Assembly: GCA_900543165.1 (NCBI GenBank)
Contig: UQQQ01000005.1
Location: 1-47,500 of the forward strand
DNA from: an uncultured Dialister sp.
Lineage (GTDB): Bacteria > Bacillota > Negativicutes > Veillonellales > Dialisteraceae
DNA length: 47,500 nt
Direction of reading: 5' to 3'
The position numbers and the translations under genes were made by a program. Shown piece by piece: positions 1 to 8,161 of the stretch (the stretch's first letter is position 1; each line of letters starts with the position of its first letter). The notes below the pieces were generated by a model, which made no database searches, was not told the origin of the DNA, and saw nothing but the letters and a program-made list of their open reading frames with translations.

Positions 1-65
1 CCCCGCGGCAGATGGAACGCGAAAATGAGATGATCGTTATTTCACATCGCCTTTTTTGTTGGAGA

Positions 66-117
66 CTAAGGGAAATACTGATGACATCTGATAACGATTG
101 AATCAGTATTTACCTAG
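66..117. repeat. 51-bp palindromic MITE-like element, copy 1 (degenerate)
   Basis: This is an imperfect inverted repeat (CTAAGGGAAATACTGATGAC ... GAATCAGTATTTACCTAG) around a central TGATAAC. It is a diverged relative of the palindromes at 9728-9778 and 24885-24935 and of the ends of the longer copy at 25043-25207. It lies just upstream of the promoter of the binding-protein gene. It has no coding capacity. Confidence 0.75.
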
Positions 118-144
118 AGTTTTATAAAATAAATACGAAACAAC

Positions 145-173
145 TTGTATTGGAATGCTCGCGGTCGTATAAT
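145..173 (+). promoter_or_regulatory. sigma-70-type promoter of the amino-acid transporter gene
   Basis: A -35-like TTGTAT (145-150) and a perfect -10 TATAAT (168-173) are separated by 17 bp. They lie about 90 bp upstream of the ATG at 264, leaving a leader of roughly 80 nt in which I see no riboswitch-like structure. Confidence 0.65.
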
Positions 174-263
174 GGGAATATCCAAGAGGCATGCTGAACA
201 AAACCTTTTCGGCTGGCGTAAAATTCTTCCATGGTATCCCATGAAATAAGTAGGAGAAGAACA

Positions 264-1064
264 ATGAAAAAAATCATCATTGCAGGGGCAACGCTTCTCG
301 CGGCAGGCTGTTTCCTTATCGCAGGCTGCGGAGAAAATGCGCCCAAACAGACGAAAAATAAAATCCATGTCGTGACACATGCGAACTGGAATCCCTTCGA
401 GTATATGGAGAATGGGAAGATCGTCGGATTCGACGTGGACCTCGCAAGAGAAGCGGTGAAGCGCGCCGGGCTTACGATGGATCTCACCGATGCGGGCTGG
501 GAAGCGCTCTTCGAGCAGATCCGCTCACATCAGGCGGACATGGCGATTTCCGGTGTCACCATCACGAAGGACAGAGAAGCGTCCTATCTCTTTTCTGCGC
601 CGTATTTCCTCTCCCGTCAGGCGATCCTGGCGCGGGAAGGCGTGGATATCCACAGCGCGAAGGATCTGATGGACGGCAAAGAAATCGCCGTGCAGAATGG
701 TTCGACGGGTCAGGAAGCGCTGGAAAAACTTCTTGGAAAGAATCATCCCTCCATCAAGAAGACACCGATGTCTATCCAGATGCTGATCGGAGGGCAGGTC
801 GATGCGCTGGTCGGCGATGAGACATCCGTGAAGTCCATTCAGGCGCAGTACCCCGAGGCGCATCTTTCCATCGTCTATGATGACGAAGCCTTCACGCCCG
901 AGCTCTTCGGCATCCTGTATCCGAAGGATACGGGCGCAGAGCTCAAAAGCAAGATCGACAAGGCGCTGCAGGATATGATCGCGGATGGCACCTATGGAAA
1001 GATCTATGAAAAATGGTTCAAGACGAAAGTCGATGAAGAGACGCTCGGGAAACTGGGGAAATAA
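264..1064 (+). CDS. amino-acid ABC transporter substrate-binding lipoprotein
   Basis: Extracytoplasmic solute-binding protein of family 3 (polar amino acid type), expected to deliver an amino acid to the permease encoded at 1402. The start at 264 is chosen over an in-frame ATG at 231 because TAGGAGAAGAAC precedes it and the translation then begins with a clean lipoprotein signal (MKK, hydrophobic stretch). Two lipobox-like motifs are visible, LAAGC (Cys16) and LIAGC (Cys22). The second is followed by a charged linker and is the likelier lipidation site. The mature part carries the family's usual N-terminal lobe (NWNPFEY, GFDVDLAREA) and a C-terminal GTYGKIYEKWF. The length (266 aa) is normal. 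The exact substrate cannot be told from sequence alone. Confidence 0.9.
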   Translation: MKKIIIAGATLLAAGCFLIAGCGENAPKQTKNKIHVVTHANWNPFEYMENGKIVGFDVDLAREAVKRAGLTMDLTDAGWEALFEQIRSHQADMAISGVTITKDREASYLFSAPYFLSRQAILAREGVDIHSAKDLMDGKEIAVQNGSTGQEALEKLLGKNHPSIKKTPMSIQMLIGGQVDALVGDETSVKSIQAQYPEAHLSIVYDDEAFTPELFGILYPKDTGAELKSKIDKALQDMIADGTYGKIYEKWFKTKVDEETLGKLGK

Positions 1065-1401
1065 AAGGCTCATGGGTTCAATTTGAACCTGCTGAAGATT
1101 GAAAGTAGAGATGAGTGACTAGTGACTAGTGACTGGGAGACATCTTATTCTCTCGTATCGTCATTTCGAGCGAAGCCCTCGAATCTTTTTCGTTCGCGAT
1201 CAGGCGGATCATGTTTATAAACTCCAAACAGAAAACCTGTTATCCCCAAAACCTTCGGGCATCGCCTTATACATTTGCGGCGAAGCCGCCACCTTCATTC
1301 CTAATTCCTCATTCGAGCAGAGCTTTCACCCGCAATCAAAAGACAACTCGCCCGGTGAGCTAACCCTGAACCCTGAACCTTTTTCTATTTGAGGCTATTC
1401 T
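1065..1401. repeat. intergenic composite repeat region
   Basis: No convincing gene. The region holds a GTGACTA heptamer array (about 1114-1136), a copy of the CGTCATTTCGAGCG repeat (about 1147-1256), the GCGGCGAAGCCGCC hairpin module (about 1270-1290) and a CCTGAAC-type tail ending just before the permease. The open frame at 1129-1392 runs through these repeats and is not protein-like. Confidence 0.8.
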
Positions 1402-2052
1402 ATGTCTGATTTCAAATTTTCCATCATTCAGGAGTATGCGCCGTTTTTCTTATCCGGCACATGGCTCACCATCAAGCTCTCCGTGATCGCAATCCTCTGC
1501 GGATTTCTGCTGGGGCTCGTGCTGGCACTCCTGCGTATTTCGAAAAAGAAATGCCTGTCTTTCCCCGCGCTGCTCTTCATCGAAAGTATACGCGGGACGC
1601 CGCTTCTCCTGCAGCTGCTGATCACCTACTTCGGCATCGTACCTCTTTTTATGAAGAAGCCGGACGGGGTCCTCGCAGCCGCACTCGCGCTTTCCATCAA
1701 TGCGGGGGCATACATTGCGGAAACGATCCGTGCGGGCATCCAGTCAGTCGATGTAGGGCAGGGGGAAGCCGCCAGTGCGCTGGGGCTTTCCGCATGGCAG
1801 AGCATGCGCTATGTCATCCTGCCGCAGGCGCTGAAGTCGGTCGTACCGGCACTGGGCAATTCCTTCGTGAGCCTGATCAAGGACTCGTCTCTCGCCTCCG
1901 TCATTGCGACGCCGGAGCTCATGTACTGGGCGAATGCAGCGAATGCACAGTACTATCGCGTGTGGGAGACGTTCATCACGACAGCCGTCATCTATCTCTT
2001 TCTGACGGTCGTTACCAGTCGGTTCCTTGCAAAACTGGAAAAGAACATGTGA
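1402..2052 (+). CDS. amino-acid ABC transporter permease
   Basis: Inner-membrane permease of the HisM/GlnP family, 216 aa, with about five hydrophobic segments. The cytoplasmic EAA loop is clear around residues 117-150 (EAASALGLSAWQSMRYVILP followed by QALKSVVPALGNSF) and is the docking site for the ATPase. The start ATG follows TTTGAGG. The gene belongs with the binding protein upstream, although a 337-bp repeat-filled gap separates them. No ATPase gene follows, since the next gene is fprA, so the ATP-binding subunit must be encoded elsewhere. A hairpin terminator overlaps its stop codon. Confidence 0.93.
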   Translation: MSDFKFSIIQEYAPFFLSGTWLTIKLSVIAILCGFLLGLVLALLRISKKKCLSFPALLFIESIRGTPLLLQLLITYFGIVPLFMKKPDGVLAAALALSINAGAYIAETIRAGIQSVDVGQGEAASALGLSAWQSMRYVILPQALKSVVPALGNSFVSLIKDSSLASVIATPELMYWANAANAQYYRVWETFITTAVIYLFLTVVTSRFLAKLEKNM

Positions 2053-2078
2053 GCATCTGCGAAGGCAGGTGCTTTTTT
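2052..2078 (+). terminator. rho-independent terminator after the permease
   Basis: AGCATCTGC-GAAG-GCAGGTGCT followed by a T run. The stem begins within the stop codon of the permease, which closes the transporter unit before fprA. Confidence 0.85.
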
Positions 2079-2275
2079 GACTGGTGACTGGTGACTAGTG
2101 ACTGAAATGCCATCTTCGTGCATCGCCCTATTTATACTCCGCGGCGCTTCCATATTTTTATGCGCCGCACCATCATTCCTCATTCCTAATTCCTCATTCG
2201 AGCAAAGCTTTCATTCATAATCAGTGGACGGAGCCGCCCCGTGGGCTAACCCTGAACCCGTTGAGCCTTTAGCCT
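2079..2275. repeat. intergenic heptamer array and hairpin module
   Basis: Tandem GACTGGT/GACTAGT units (2079-2104) are followed by the long form of the hairpin module: GCGGCGC, about 14 nt, GCGCCGC near 2140-2168. After that come ATTCCTCATTCCTAATTCC units and the CCTGAACC tail. The order matches that in other intergenic regions of the window. Confidence 0.8.
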
Positions 2276-2290
2276 TCTTCCCGCGAATGC

Positions 2291-2296
2291 TATAAT
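2291..2296 (+). promoter_or_regulatory. -10 element upstream of fprA
   Basis: A perfect TATAAT lies about 36 bp before the fprA start. The best -35 candidate 17 bp upstream is only TTTAGC (2268-2273), so the promoter call rests mainly on the -10 and its position. Confidence 0.45.
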
Positions 2297-2332
2297 AAAT
2301 ATATATACCCTATTTTCCAAAGGAGTCTTGTT

Positions 2333-3559
2333 ATGATGCACAATGAACAGAAAGTGACGGACAGCATTTACTGGATCGGCGCAAACGATTTCGTGACGCC
2401 TCGCTTTGATAATCTGGTACCGCTCCCACAGGGAATTTCCTATAATAGCTACCTGATCGATGATGAAAAGACCTGCGTCATGGATGGGATCGACAATGCA
2501 TGCCGGGACATTTTCATGGATAACCTTTCGTATCTTTTGAAGGGCCGTGCGCTTGATTACATCATCATCAATCACATGGAGCCGGATCACAGCGGTTCTC
2601 TTCTGGCACTCGCAGAGGCACATCCCCAAGCGAAGATCATCGCTTCTCCGCAGGCGATCAAAATGTTCGAGCAGTTCTTCCATGTATCATTCAAAGATCG
2701 CTACATCATCTCTGATGAAAAGATGGTGCTGGATCTCGGCGTGCACAAGCTCCGCTTCATCAAGGCACCGATGGTCCACTGGCCGGAAGTGACATTCACC
2801 TATGATGAGACAGAGAAGGTTCTCTTTTCTGCGGATGCTTTCGGGACATTCGGCGCGATTCACGGCTCCATCTTTGCCGATGCCGTCGACTATGCGGATG
2901 TGTATGGCACGGAAGGTCGTCGTTATTACACGAATACGACGGGCAAGTACGGCATGCAGGTGCTTTCCGTTTTGAAAAAGACGGCGGCTCTTCCCATCGA
3001 CATCATCTGCTCGCTCCATGGGCCTGTCCTTCGCACGGAGAAGGACAAGGCGTATGTGATCGATCGCGTGAAGAAGTGGGCGTCTTTTACACCGGATTAT
3101 ACGTCGGCTTCCATCTTCTTCGCTTCTGCCTACGGTCATACCGCGATGGCAGCTGCTCGTCTCGCGACGCTCCTCGGCGAGCGAGGTGTGAGAAATCTGA
3201 AGCTCATCGATCTCTGCACGACTCCTGTGAGTGATGCGTGGGCGGAAGTGTTCCGCAGAAGTCACATGGTGCTGGCAGCACCTACGATGAATATGTGTCT
3301 CAATCCTGCCATGGCTTCCTTCCTTCACGAATGTACGACGATGGGCATCAAGAACCGCAAAGTGGCGATTCTGGGGAACAGCAGCTGGGCGCCCAATGTA
3401 TCCGGCAAGCTCATGAAGGATATCGTCAGCACATGGAAGAAGTGTGAGATCATCGAGGAACCGCTCCATGTGAAGGGGAGCATCACCGGCGATGACGAAA
3501 TTTTGATTTCTCTGGCAGATACGCTGGCCGCGGATATTCTTGGCAAAGAAGGCGCATGA
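2333..3559 (+). CDS. fprA: FprA-family flavodiiron protein
   Basis: A-type flavoprotein that reduces O2 (and/or NO) in the cytoplasm of anaerobes. Residues 1 to about 250 form a metallo-beta-lactamase-like domain with the full set of diiron ligands: HMEPDH (His81, Glu83, Asp85, His86), His149 in VHWPE, Asp168 in SADAFG and His229 in SLHGP. Residues from about 257 onward are the flavodoxin-like FMN domain (FASAYGHTAMAA, then APTMNMCLNPAMASF). There is no C-terminal rubredoxin or flavin reductase fusion, so an external electron donor is needed. Length 408 aa is typical. The RBS AAAGGAG lies 8 nt before the first of two adjacent ATGs. The stop overlaps the next gene (ATGA), which suggests translational coupling with a functionally unrelated adaptor. 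Confidence 0.95.
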   Translation: MMHNEQKVTDSIYWIGANDFVTPRFDNLVPLPQGISYNSYLIDDEKTCVMDGIDNACRDIFMDNLSYLLKGRALDYIIINHMEPDHSGSLLALAEAHPQAKIIASPQAIKMFEQFFHVSFKDRYIISDEKMVLDLGVHKLRFIKAPMVHWPEVTFTYDETEKVLFSADAFGTFGAIHGSIFADAVDYADVYGTEGRRYYTNTTGKYGMQVLSVLKKTAALPIDIICSLHGPVLRTEKDKAYVIDRVKKWASFTPDYTSASIFFASAYGHTAMAAARLATLLGERGVRNLKLIDLCTTPVSDAWAEVFRRSHMVLAAPTMNMCLNPAMASFLHECTTMGIKNRKVAILGNSSWAPNVSGKLMKDIVSTWKKCEIIEEPLHVKGSITGDDEILISLADTLAADILGKEGA

Positions 3560-4635
3560 TGAAGAAATGGATCTCTTGGATGGCGGCAGGAGCACTCTCT
3601 GCTGTATTGCTTCTCTCGGGCTGCGGGAAACCCTCCGTGCATGTGATGAAGGCGGAGGCCAGTCAGGAACCATTTACTCTGGAGACAAAGGCAGTGCCGG
3701 AGGCGCTTCATGTCGCGCCGGTCATCCCATCCGTATCGGGCGGTCTTCTTTCCGATCCGCCTGATATCGGGACCACGGTCGAAGCAGGCGATGTCCTTTT
3801 CCGGATCGACTCCTCTCAGTATGAGTCGCAGGCGGCAGCGCTCGAGGCGAAAATCGCCGAGAGTGCCTCTTCGGCTCCGGCGGCGAGCTATGGCGGCGCG
3901 CCGATCGATAACAGCATGGAAGCCTCGCTTCTGAAGCAGGGCATCATCACCCGCGCCGAATATAACCGCATCAAGGGACGGAGCGCAGCGGCGCAGCCGG
4001 CACCTTCCGGCGGCGGGGCGCAGGTGGATGGAAATCTGGCGTCCGCCCTCGCAGCCTTGCAGAAGACCATCGCCGGCTGCACTGTCCGTGCGCCGATCAG
4101 CGGGATCGTTTCTCAGGTCTACATCGGAGATACGCACATGGCCATGGCAGGCAAGCCCGCTCTCGTCATCCGACAGGATTCACCGGTGACGGCCTCTATC
4201 GAGATCCCGTCCAAGCTGGATACGCTGATGGAACGCGCCAAGGATGACAAGACGCTGACGGTCACGATGACGGATGGTGATGAGATCTGGTATGGCGAGC
4301 TTAAAAAGCAGCCTAATGAAGACGGCGACAAATACACCACCTACAAAGTACAGGTGGATAACAGCGATGATGAGATCACCATCGGGAATGAGTACAACAT
4401 CCGCATCGAAAGCGGCAAGACCATGTCTTCCTACATGATCCCCAAGACAGCTCTGATCGGCGAGGACTCCGTCGCTGTCGTGAATGATGACGGGCTCATC
4501 GACATCAGGACCGTAGACGTCGCCAGCGAGACAGGGGGATTCCTGCTCATCATGGATGGTCTCTCTGAAGGCGACCGCGTCGTGACGGATCCGACGAAAG
4601 ACCTCGAAATGGGCATGGAGGTCGATGTGAAATGA
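3556..4635 (+). CDS. RND/HlyD-type efflux periplasmic adaptor lipoprotein
   Basis: Membrane-fusion (adaptor) protein expected to bridge an inner-membrane pump and an outer-membrane channel. The N-terminus is a lipoprotein signal ending LLSGC (Cys23). A split biotinyl-lipoyl-like domain is visible: GGLLSDPPDIGTTVEAGDVL early, and CTVRAPISGIVSQVYIGDTH near residue 175. They flank a short helical hairpin with a Ser/Ala/Gly-rich tip (residues about 105-160), so the coiled coil is short. A beta-barrel and a membrane-proximal domain follow (VVNDDGLIDIRTVDV, GLSEGDRVVTDP). 359 aa. No pump or outer-membrane factor gene is adjacent, so the partner is unknown. The gene overlaps fprA and the downstream glycosylase by ATGA at each end. 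Confidence 0.82.
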   Translation: MMKKWISWMAAGALSAVLLLSGCGKPSVHVMKAEASQEPFTLETKAVPEALHVAPVIPSVSGGLLSDPPDIGTTVEAGDVLFRIDSSQYESQAAALEAKIAESASSAPAASYGGAPIDNSMEASLLKQGIITRAEYNRIKGRSAAAQPAPSGGGAQVDGNLASALAALQKTIAGCTVRAPISGIVSQVYIGDTHMAMAGKPALVIRQDSPVTASIEIPSKLDTLMERAKDDKTLTVTMTDGDEIWYGELKKQPNEDGDKYTTYKVQVDNSDDEITIGNEYNIRIESGKTMSSYMIPKTALIGEDSVAVVNDDGLIDIRTVDVASETGGFLLIMDGLSEGDRVVTDPTKDLEMGMEVDVK

Positions 4636-5219
4636 AATGGGAGCGCGCCGACTACGACACCGATCCCGTGACACTGGCGAAGAAGCTCATCGGCGCTGTA
4701 CTCTGCTGCCGCACGAAGGAGGGCCTGACCACCGGTCGCATCGTGGAGTGCGAAGCCTACGGCGGATGCTGGCGCGGTCATGAAGACGATGGCGCGCACT
4801 CTGCCAAGGGCATCACCGCGCGGACGAAAGTGATCTTTGGTGAGCCCGGTCATGCCTACGTGTATCTCATTTATGGCATGTATACCTGCCTCAATATCGT
4901 CTGCGAACCCGAGGGAATACCCGGCTGCGTCCTTATCCGAGCCATTGAGCCGCTCTCCGGCGTGGAGCTCATGCAGCATCGACGGAAAGGGGCGAAGGGT
5001 AGGCTTCTCACAGGAGGGCCCGGCCGCCTGACGATGGCGATGGGGATCGATCGCTCCTTCTATGGGGAAGACCTCACCGGAACCCGTCTCTGGATCGAAA
5101 AGGGGGAGGGACACTTTCCCGTGAAGCGCACCAAACGCATCGGCATCGACTATGCGACGTATGGAAGAAATTTCCCGTGGCGCATGGTGCTGGAAGATAA
5201 TATATATGTATCTAAGTAA
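4632..5219 (+). CDS. DNA-3-methyladenine glycosylase (AAG/MPG family)
   Basis: Monofunctional base-excision enzyme that removes alkylated purines. The 195-aa protein has the family's single domain. It contains RIVECEAYGG with the presumed catalytic glutamate, ARTKVIFGEPGHAYVYLIYG with the invariant YVYLIYGM strand, and CLNIVCEPEGIPGCVLIRA. A GGPGRLTMAMGI motif follows near residues 130-142. The start overlaps the stop of the adaptor gene (ATGA). This is the last gene of the three-gene coupled run before gyrA. Confidence 0.93.
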   Translation: MKWERADYDTDPVTLAKKLIGAVLCCRTKEGLTTGRIVECEAYGGCWRGHEDDGAHSAKGITARTKVIFGEPGHAYVYLIYGMYTCLNIVCEPEGIPGCVLIRAIEPLSGVELMQHRRKGAKGRLLTGGPGRLTMAMGIDRSFYGEDLTGTRLWIEKGEGHFPVKRTKRIGIDYATYGRNFPWRMVLEDNIYVSK

Positions 5220-5325
5220 AGTGGAAGTGCCTGCCGGTCGATGCGCCCATTCGTAGCGATCGGGGATAACGACGATTGGCTATGCATGGATCCTGCTTTT
5301 GTTTAACTTTTTCAAAGAATCCCAT

Positions 5326-5358
5326 AAAACGCTCTCAAATGGCTATGAGAGCGTTTTT
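5326..5358 (+). terminator. terminator before gyrA
   Basis: AAAACGCTCTCA, an 8-nt loop, then TGAGAGCGTTTTT. The perfect 12-bp stem with T tail ends the fprA-glycosylase unit about 107 nt after its last stop. Confidence 0.85.
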
Positions 5359-5362
5359 GTGT

Positions 5363-5368
5363 TATAAT
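5363..5368 (+). promoter_or_regulatory. -10 element upstream of gyrA
   Basis: TATAAT lies directly after the terminator and about 62 bp before the gyrA start. No good -35 is seen at the expected distance, which falls inside the terminator stem. Confidence 0.4.
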
Positions 5369-5430
5369 AAGTTAAGTCATTGTTTAATTTACAGCGCGCA
5401 AAGCGCTGTCTTTTTTCGCAAGGAGACACT

Positions 5431-7887
5431 ATGGATATCGAATGGAAAGAAGGAAAGATCATCAATACCCCCTTGGAAGGGCAGATGAAGAATTCCTACA
5501 TTGACTACGCCATGTCGGTCATCGTGACTCGTGCGCTGCCGGATGTGCGAGACGGCTTGAAGCCCGTACATCGCCGCATCCTCTACGCAATGAGCGAGGC
5601 CGGGATGCTGCCGGGCAAAGCGTACAAGAAGTCGGCTCGCATCGTCGGCGATGTCTTAGGTAAGTACCATCCGCACGGCGATGGCGCCGTCTATGAGTCG
5701 GCTGTCCGTATGGCGCAGGACTTCTCGACGCGCTACCCGCTGGTCGATGGCCACGGGAACTTTGGTTCTGTCGACGGTGACTCCGCGGCTGCCATGCGTT
5801 ATACGGAAATGCGTATGGCGAAGATCACCGTGGAAATGCTGCGCGACATCGACAAGAATACCGTTGATTTCATGCCGAACTATGACGGCTCGCTGCAGGA
5901 ACCGCTCGTCCTGCCGTCCCGTATCCCGAACCTGCTTGTGAATGGTTCCTACGGCATCGCCGTCGGTATGGCGACGAATATCCCGCCGCACAACCTGTCG
6001 GAAGTGGTTGATGGCCTCTCTGCCATGATCGATGATCCTGATATCACGATCGAAGGGCTGATGAAGTATATCAAAGGCCCGGATTTCCCGACCGCCGGTA
6101 TCATTCAGGGCGTGAAGGGCATCGAGGATACCTACCGCACCGGCCGCGGCAGCATCACCGTGCGCGCAAAGACGGAGATCGAAGACATGGATCGCGGCAA
6201 GCACCGCATCGTAGTGACGGAGATCCCGTATCAGGTGAACAAGGCGCGCCTCATCGAGTCCATCGCTGACCTGCAGCGACAGAAGGTCTTGGACGGCATC
6301 ACCGCCCTTCGCGATGAATCCGACCGCACCGGCATGCGCATCGCCATCGAGCTGCGCGCCGACGTCAGCCCGGACATCATGCTGAATAATCTCTTCAAGC
6401 ATACCCAGATGCAGGTGAATTTCGGCGCCATCATGCTGGCGCTGGTCGACGGACATCCGCGCATCCTGAACCTGAAGCAGATCCTCTACTATTACCTGAA
6501 GCATCAGGAAGAAGTCATCACCAGAAGAAGTCAGTACGAACTCGACAAAGCCAGAGCCAGAGCGCATATCTTGGAAGGCCTCCTCATCGCGCTCGACCAT
6601 ATCGACGAAGTCATCAAGACCATCCGCGAATCCCGCACCGATGACGTGGCGAAACAGGCTCTCATGTCGAAATTCGGACTTTCGGAAAAGCAGGCCATCG
6701 CCATTCTCGACATGCGCCTGCGCAAGCTGACAGGCCTCGAAAGAGACAAGCTCGAACAGGACTACAAGGACGTGCAGGAAACCATTGCTTACCTCGAAGA
6801 TCTCCTTTCCTCCAGAGAGAAAATCATGGGCGTCGTCAAAGACGAACTTCAGGATGAAAAGAAAAATTTCGGCGATGAACGCCGCACCCAGATCTCGGCC
6901 ACGAAGGAAGACTTTACCCTGACCGACCTCATTCCGGATGAACCGATGACCATCACCCTGACGAAGCAGAACTACATCAAGCGTATGGACTCTGCGGATA
7001 TCCGCGTCCAGAAGAAGGGCGGCCGCGGCGTTTCCGGCATGAAGATGAAGGACGAAGACTATGTCTGGAAGATCCTGAATACCTCCACGCACAACCGCAT
7101 CCTCTTCTTCACCAATAAGGGCAAGGTCTACATGAAGACTGCCGTGGAATTCCCGAAATCCACGAGAACCGCACGCGGCAGCGCGCTCATCAATTTCATT
7201 CCAAATCTGGCCCGTGATGAAAGAGTCACCGAGCTTCTCGACCTCGACAACGTTCAGGAAGGGACGAAGTACCTCCTCATGGTCACGAAGAAGGGCTATG
7301 TGAAGAAGACCGAGCTTGCGGAATACAAGAATATCAATAAGAACGGTCTCATTTCCATCCGTCTCAATGAAGGCGACCGCCTCGCTGCTGTGCTTGCGAT
7401 CACCGGTGAAGAGGAGATCATCCTCGGCACCAAGGACGGCATGGCCATCCGCTTCTCGGTGGATGACAGCGAAGTCCGCTCCATGGGCCGCGCCGCCGCC
7501 GGTGTCCATGGCATCAAGCTCGCCGGCGATGATGAAGTCGTTGGTGCATGCATCGCAGCGGATAAGGATATTTTCACCATTTCCGCTGACGGTAATGCGA
7601 AGAGAAACAAGGCCTCTGCCTATCATATCCAGAGCCGAAACGGCAAGGGCATCCGGAATTTCCGCCGCGGCTACGAAGTTGTAGCTCTTGTCGCAGCGGA
7701 TGATAAGGATGAGCTCGTCGGCGTCTCCGAACAGGGCATCACCATCAAGACAAAAGCGAGCCAGATCGTCAGCAAGAAGACGAAAGCAGGACAGGGCGTC
7801 ATCCTCCAGCGTCTCGAAGAAGGCGACCGCATCGCCTCCATCGACGTGCTCTCGAATGATCCAGAAGCTGAAGATGAGGAAGAATAA
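5431..7887 (+). CDS. gyrA: DNA gyrase subunit A
   Basis: Breaks and rejoins DNA in the gyrase heterotetramer, introducing negative supercoils with GyrB. The start at 5431 follows AAGGAGACACT; an in-frame extension back to 5380 has no RBS and no family similarity. The 818-aa protein carries the catalytic Tyr124 in AAMRYTE and the C-terminal wrapping domain with a GyrA-box-like QKKGGRG (residues about 527-533), which separates it from ParC. In the quinolone-resistance region the motif reads HPHGDGAVYE. Gly85 therefore stands at the position of E. coli Ser83, and Glu89 at the position of Asp87. gyrB is not adjacent. The C-terminus is acidic (DPEAEDEEE). Confidence 0.97.
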   Translation: MDIEWKEGKIINTPLEGQMKNSYIDYAMSVIVTRALPDVRDGLKPVHRRILYAMSEAGMLPGKAYKKSARIVGDVLGKYHPHGDGAVYESAVRMAQDFSTRYPLVDGHGNFGSVDGDSAAAMRYTEMRMAKITVEMLRDIDKNTVDFMPNYDGSLQEPLVLPSRIPNLLVNGSYGIAVGMATNIPPHNLSEVVDGLSAMIDDPDITIEGLMKYIKGPDFPTAGIIQGVKGIEDTYRTGRGSITVRAKTEIEDMDRGKHRIVVTEIPYQVNKARLIESIADLQRQKVLDGITALRDESDRTGMRIAIELRADVSPDIMLNNLFKHTQMQVNFGAIMLALVDGHPRILNLKQILYYYLKHQEEVITRRSQYELDKARARAHILEGLLIALDHIDEVIKTIRESRTDDVAKQALMSKFGLSEKQAIAILDMRLRKLTGLERDKLEQDYKDVQETIAYLEDLLSSREKIMGVVKDELQDEKKNFGDERRTQISATKEDFTLTDLIPDEPMTITLTKQNYIKRMDSADIRVQKKGGRGVSGMKMKDEDYVWKILNTSTHNRILFFTNKGKVYMKTAVEFPKSTRTARGSALINFIPNLARDERVTELLDLDNVQEGTKYLLMVTKKGYVKKTELAEYKNINKNGLISIRLNEGDRLAAVLAITGEEEIILGTKDGMAIRFSVDDSEVRSMGRAAAGVHGIKLAGDDEVVGACIAADKDIFTISADGNAKRNKASAYHIQSRNGKGIRNFRRGYEVVALVAADDKDELVGVSEQGITIKTKASQIVSKKTKAGQGVILQRLEEGDRIASIDVLSNDPEAEDEEE

Positions 7888-7961
7888 GCGGATGACAGGG
7901 GATTCTCGTGATCTTAATCCATAGTCCCTAGTCACCAGTCACCAGCCACATACATCCCAGC

Positions 7962-7998
7962 AAAAACCCGCCGCGCGGAAAAGCGCGGCGGGTTTTTG
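7962..7998 (+). terminator. terminator after gyrA
   Basis: AAAACCCGCCGCGC, a short loop, then GCGCGGCGGGTTTTTG. This is a very strong GC stem with a T run, 75 nt after the gyrA stop and after a short run of TAGTCACCAGTCACC repeat. Confidence 0.9.
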
Positions 7999-8092
7999 CA
8001 TCTGACTGATGAAGTGATTGGGGGGGAAAATACAGGGAAGAGAGTGGCGAGATTTAATCTGGGGTTCGCTATCTTTTCCTCTGGCTGTATCG

Positions 8093-8098
8093 TATAAT
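8093..8098 (+). promoter_or_regulatory. -10 element upstream of recA
   Basis: TATAAT lies about 64 bp before the recA start. A weak dyad GGAAAC-N12-GTTTCC follows (about 8112-8135) in the leader. I do not see a Firmicute-type SOS box (CGAAC-N4-GTTCG) here. Confidence 0.45.
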
Positions 8099-8161
8099 TA
8101 CATCAGAGTAAGGAAACATGGATGCAATCGTTTCCGCAAGACTGTATTTCAAGGAGGACTT

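Noticed and set aside
1129..1392. Possible 87-aa protein between the binding protein and permease
   Set aside because: It runs entirely through repeats that recur elsewhere in the window in other frames, so it is not coding.
5656..7935. 759-codon open frame on the minus strand opposite gyrA
   Set aside because: It is a shadow of GyrA, with no RBS and no recognisable domains; a similar reading applies to long antisense frames opposite polC, hslU and fprA.
8041..8161. LexA/SOS box upstream of recA
   Set aside because: No CGAAC-N4-GTTCG-type dyad is found. The weak GGAAAC-N12-GTTTCC dyad does not match known SOS boxes.
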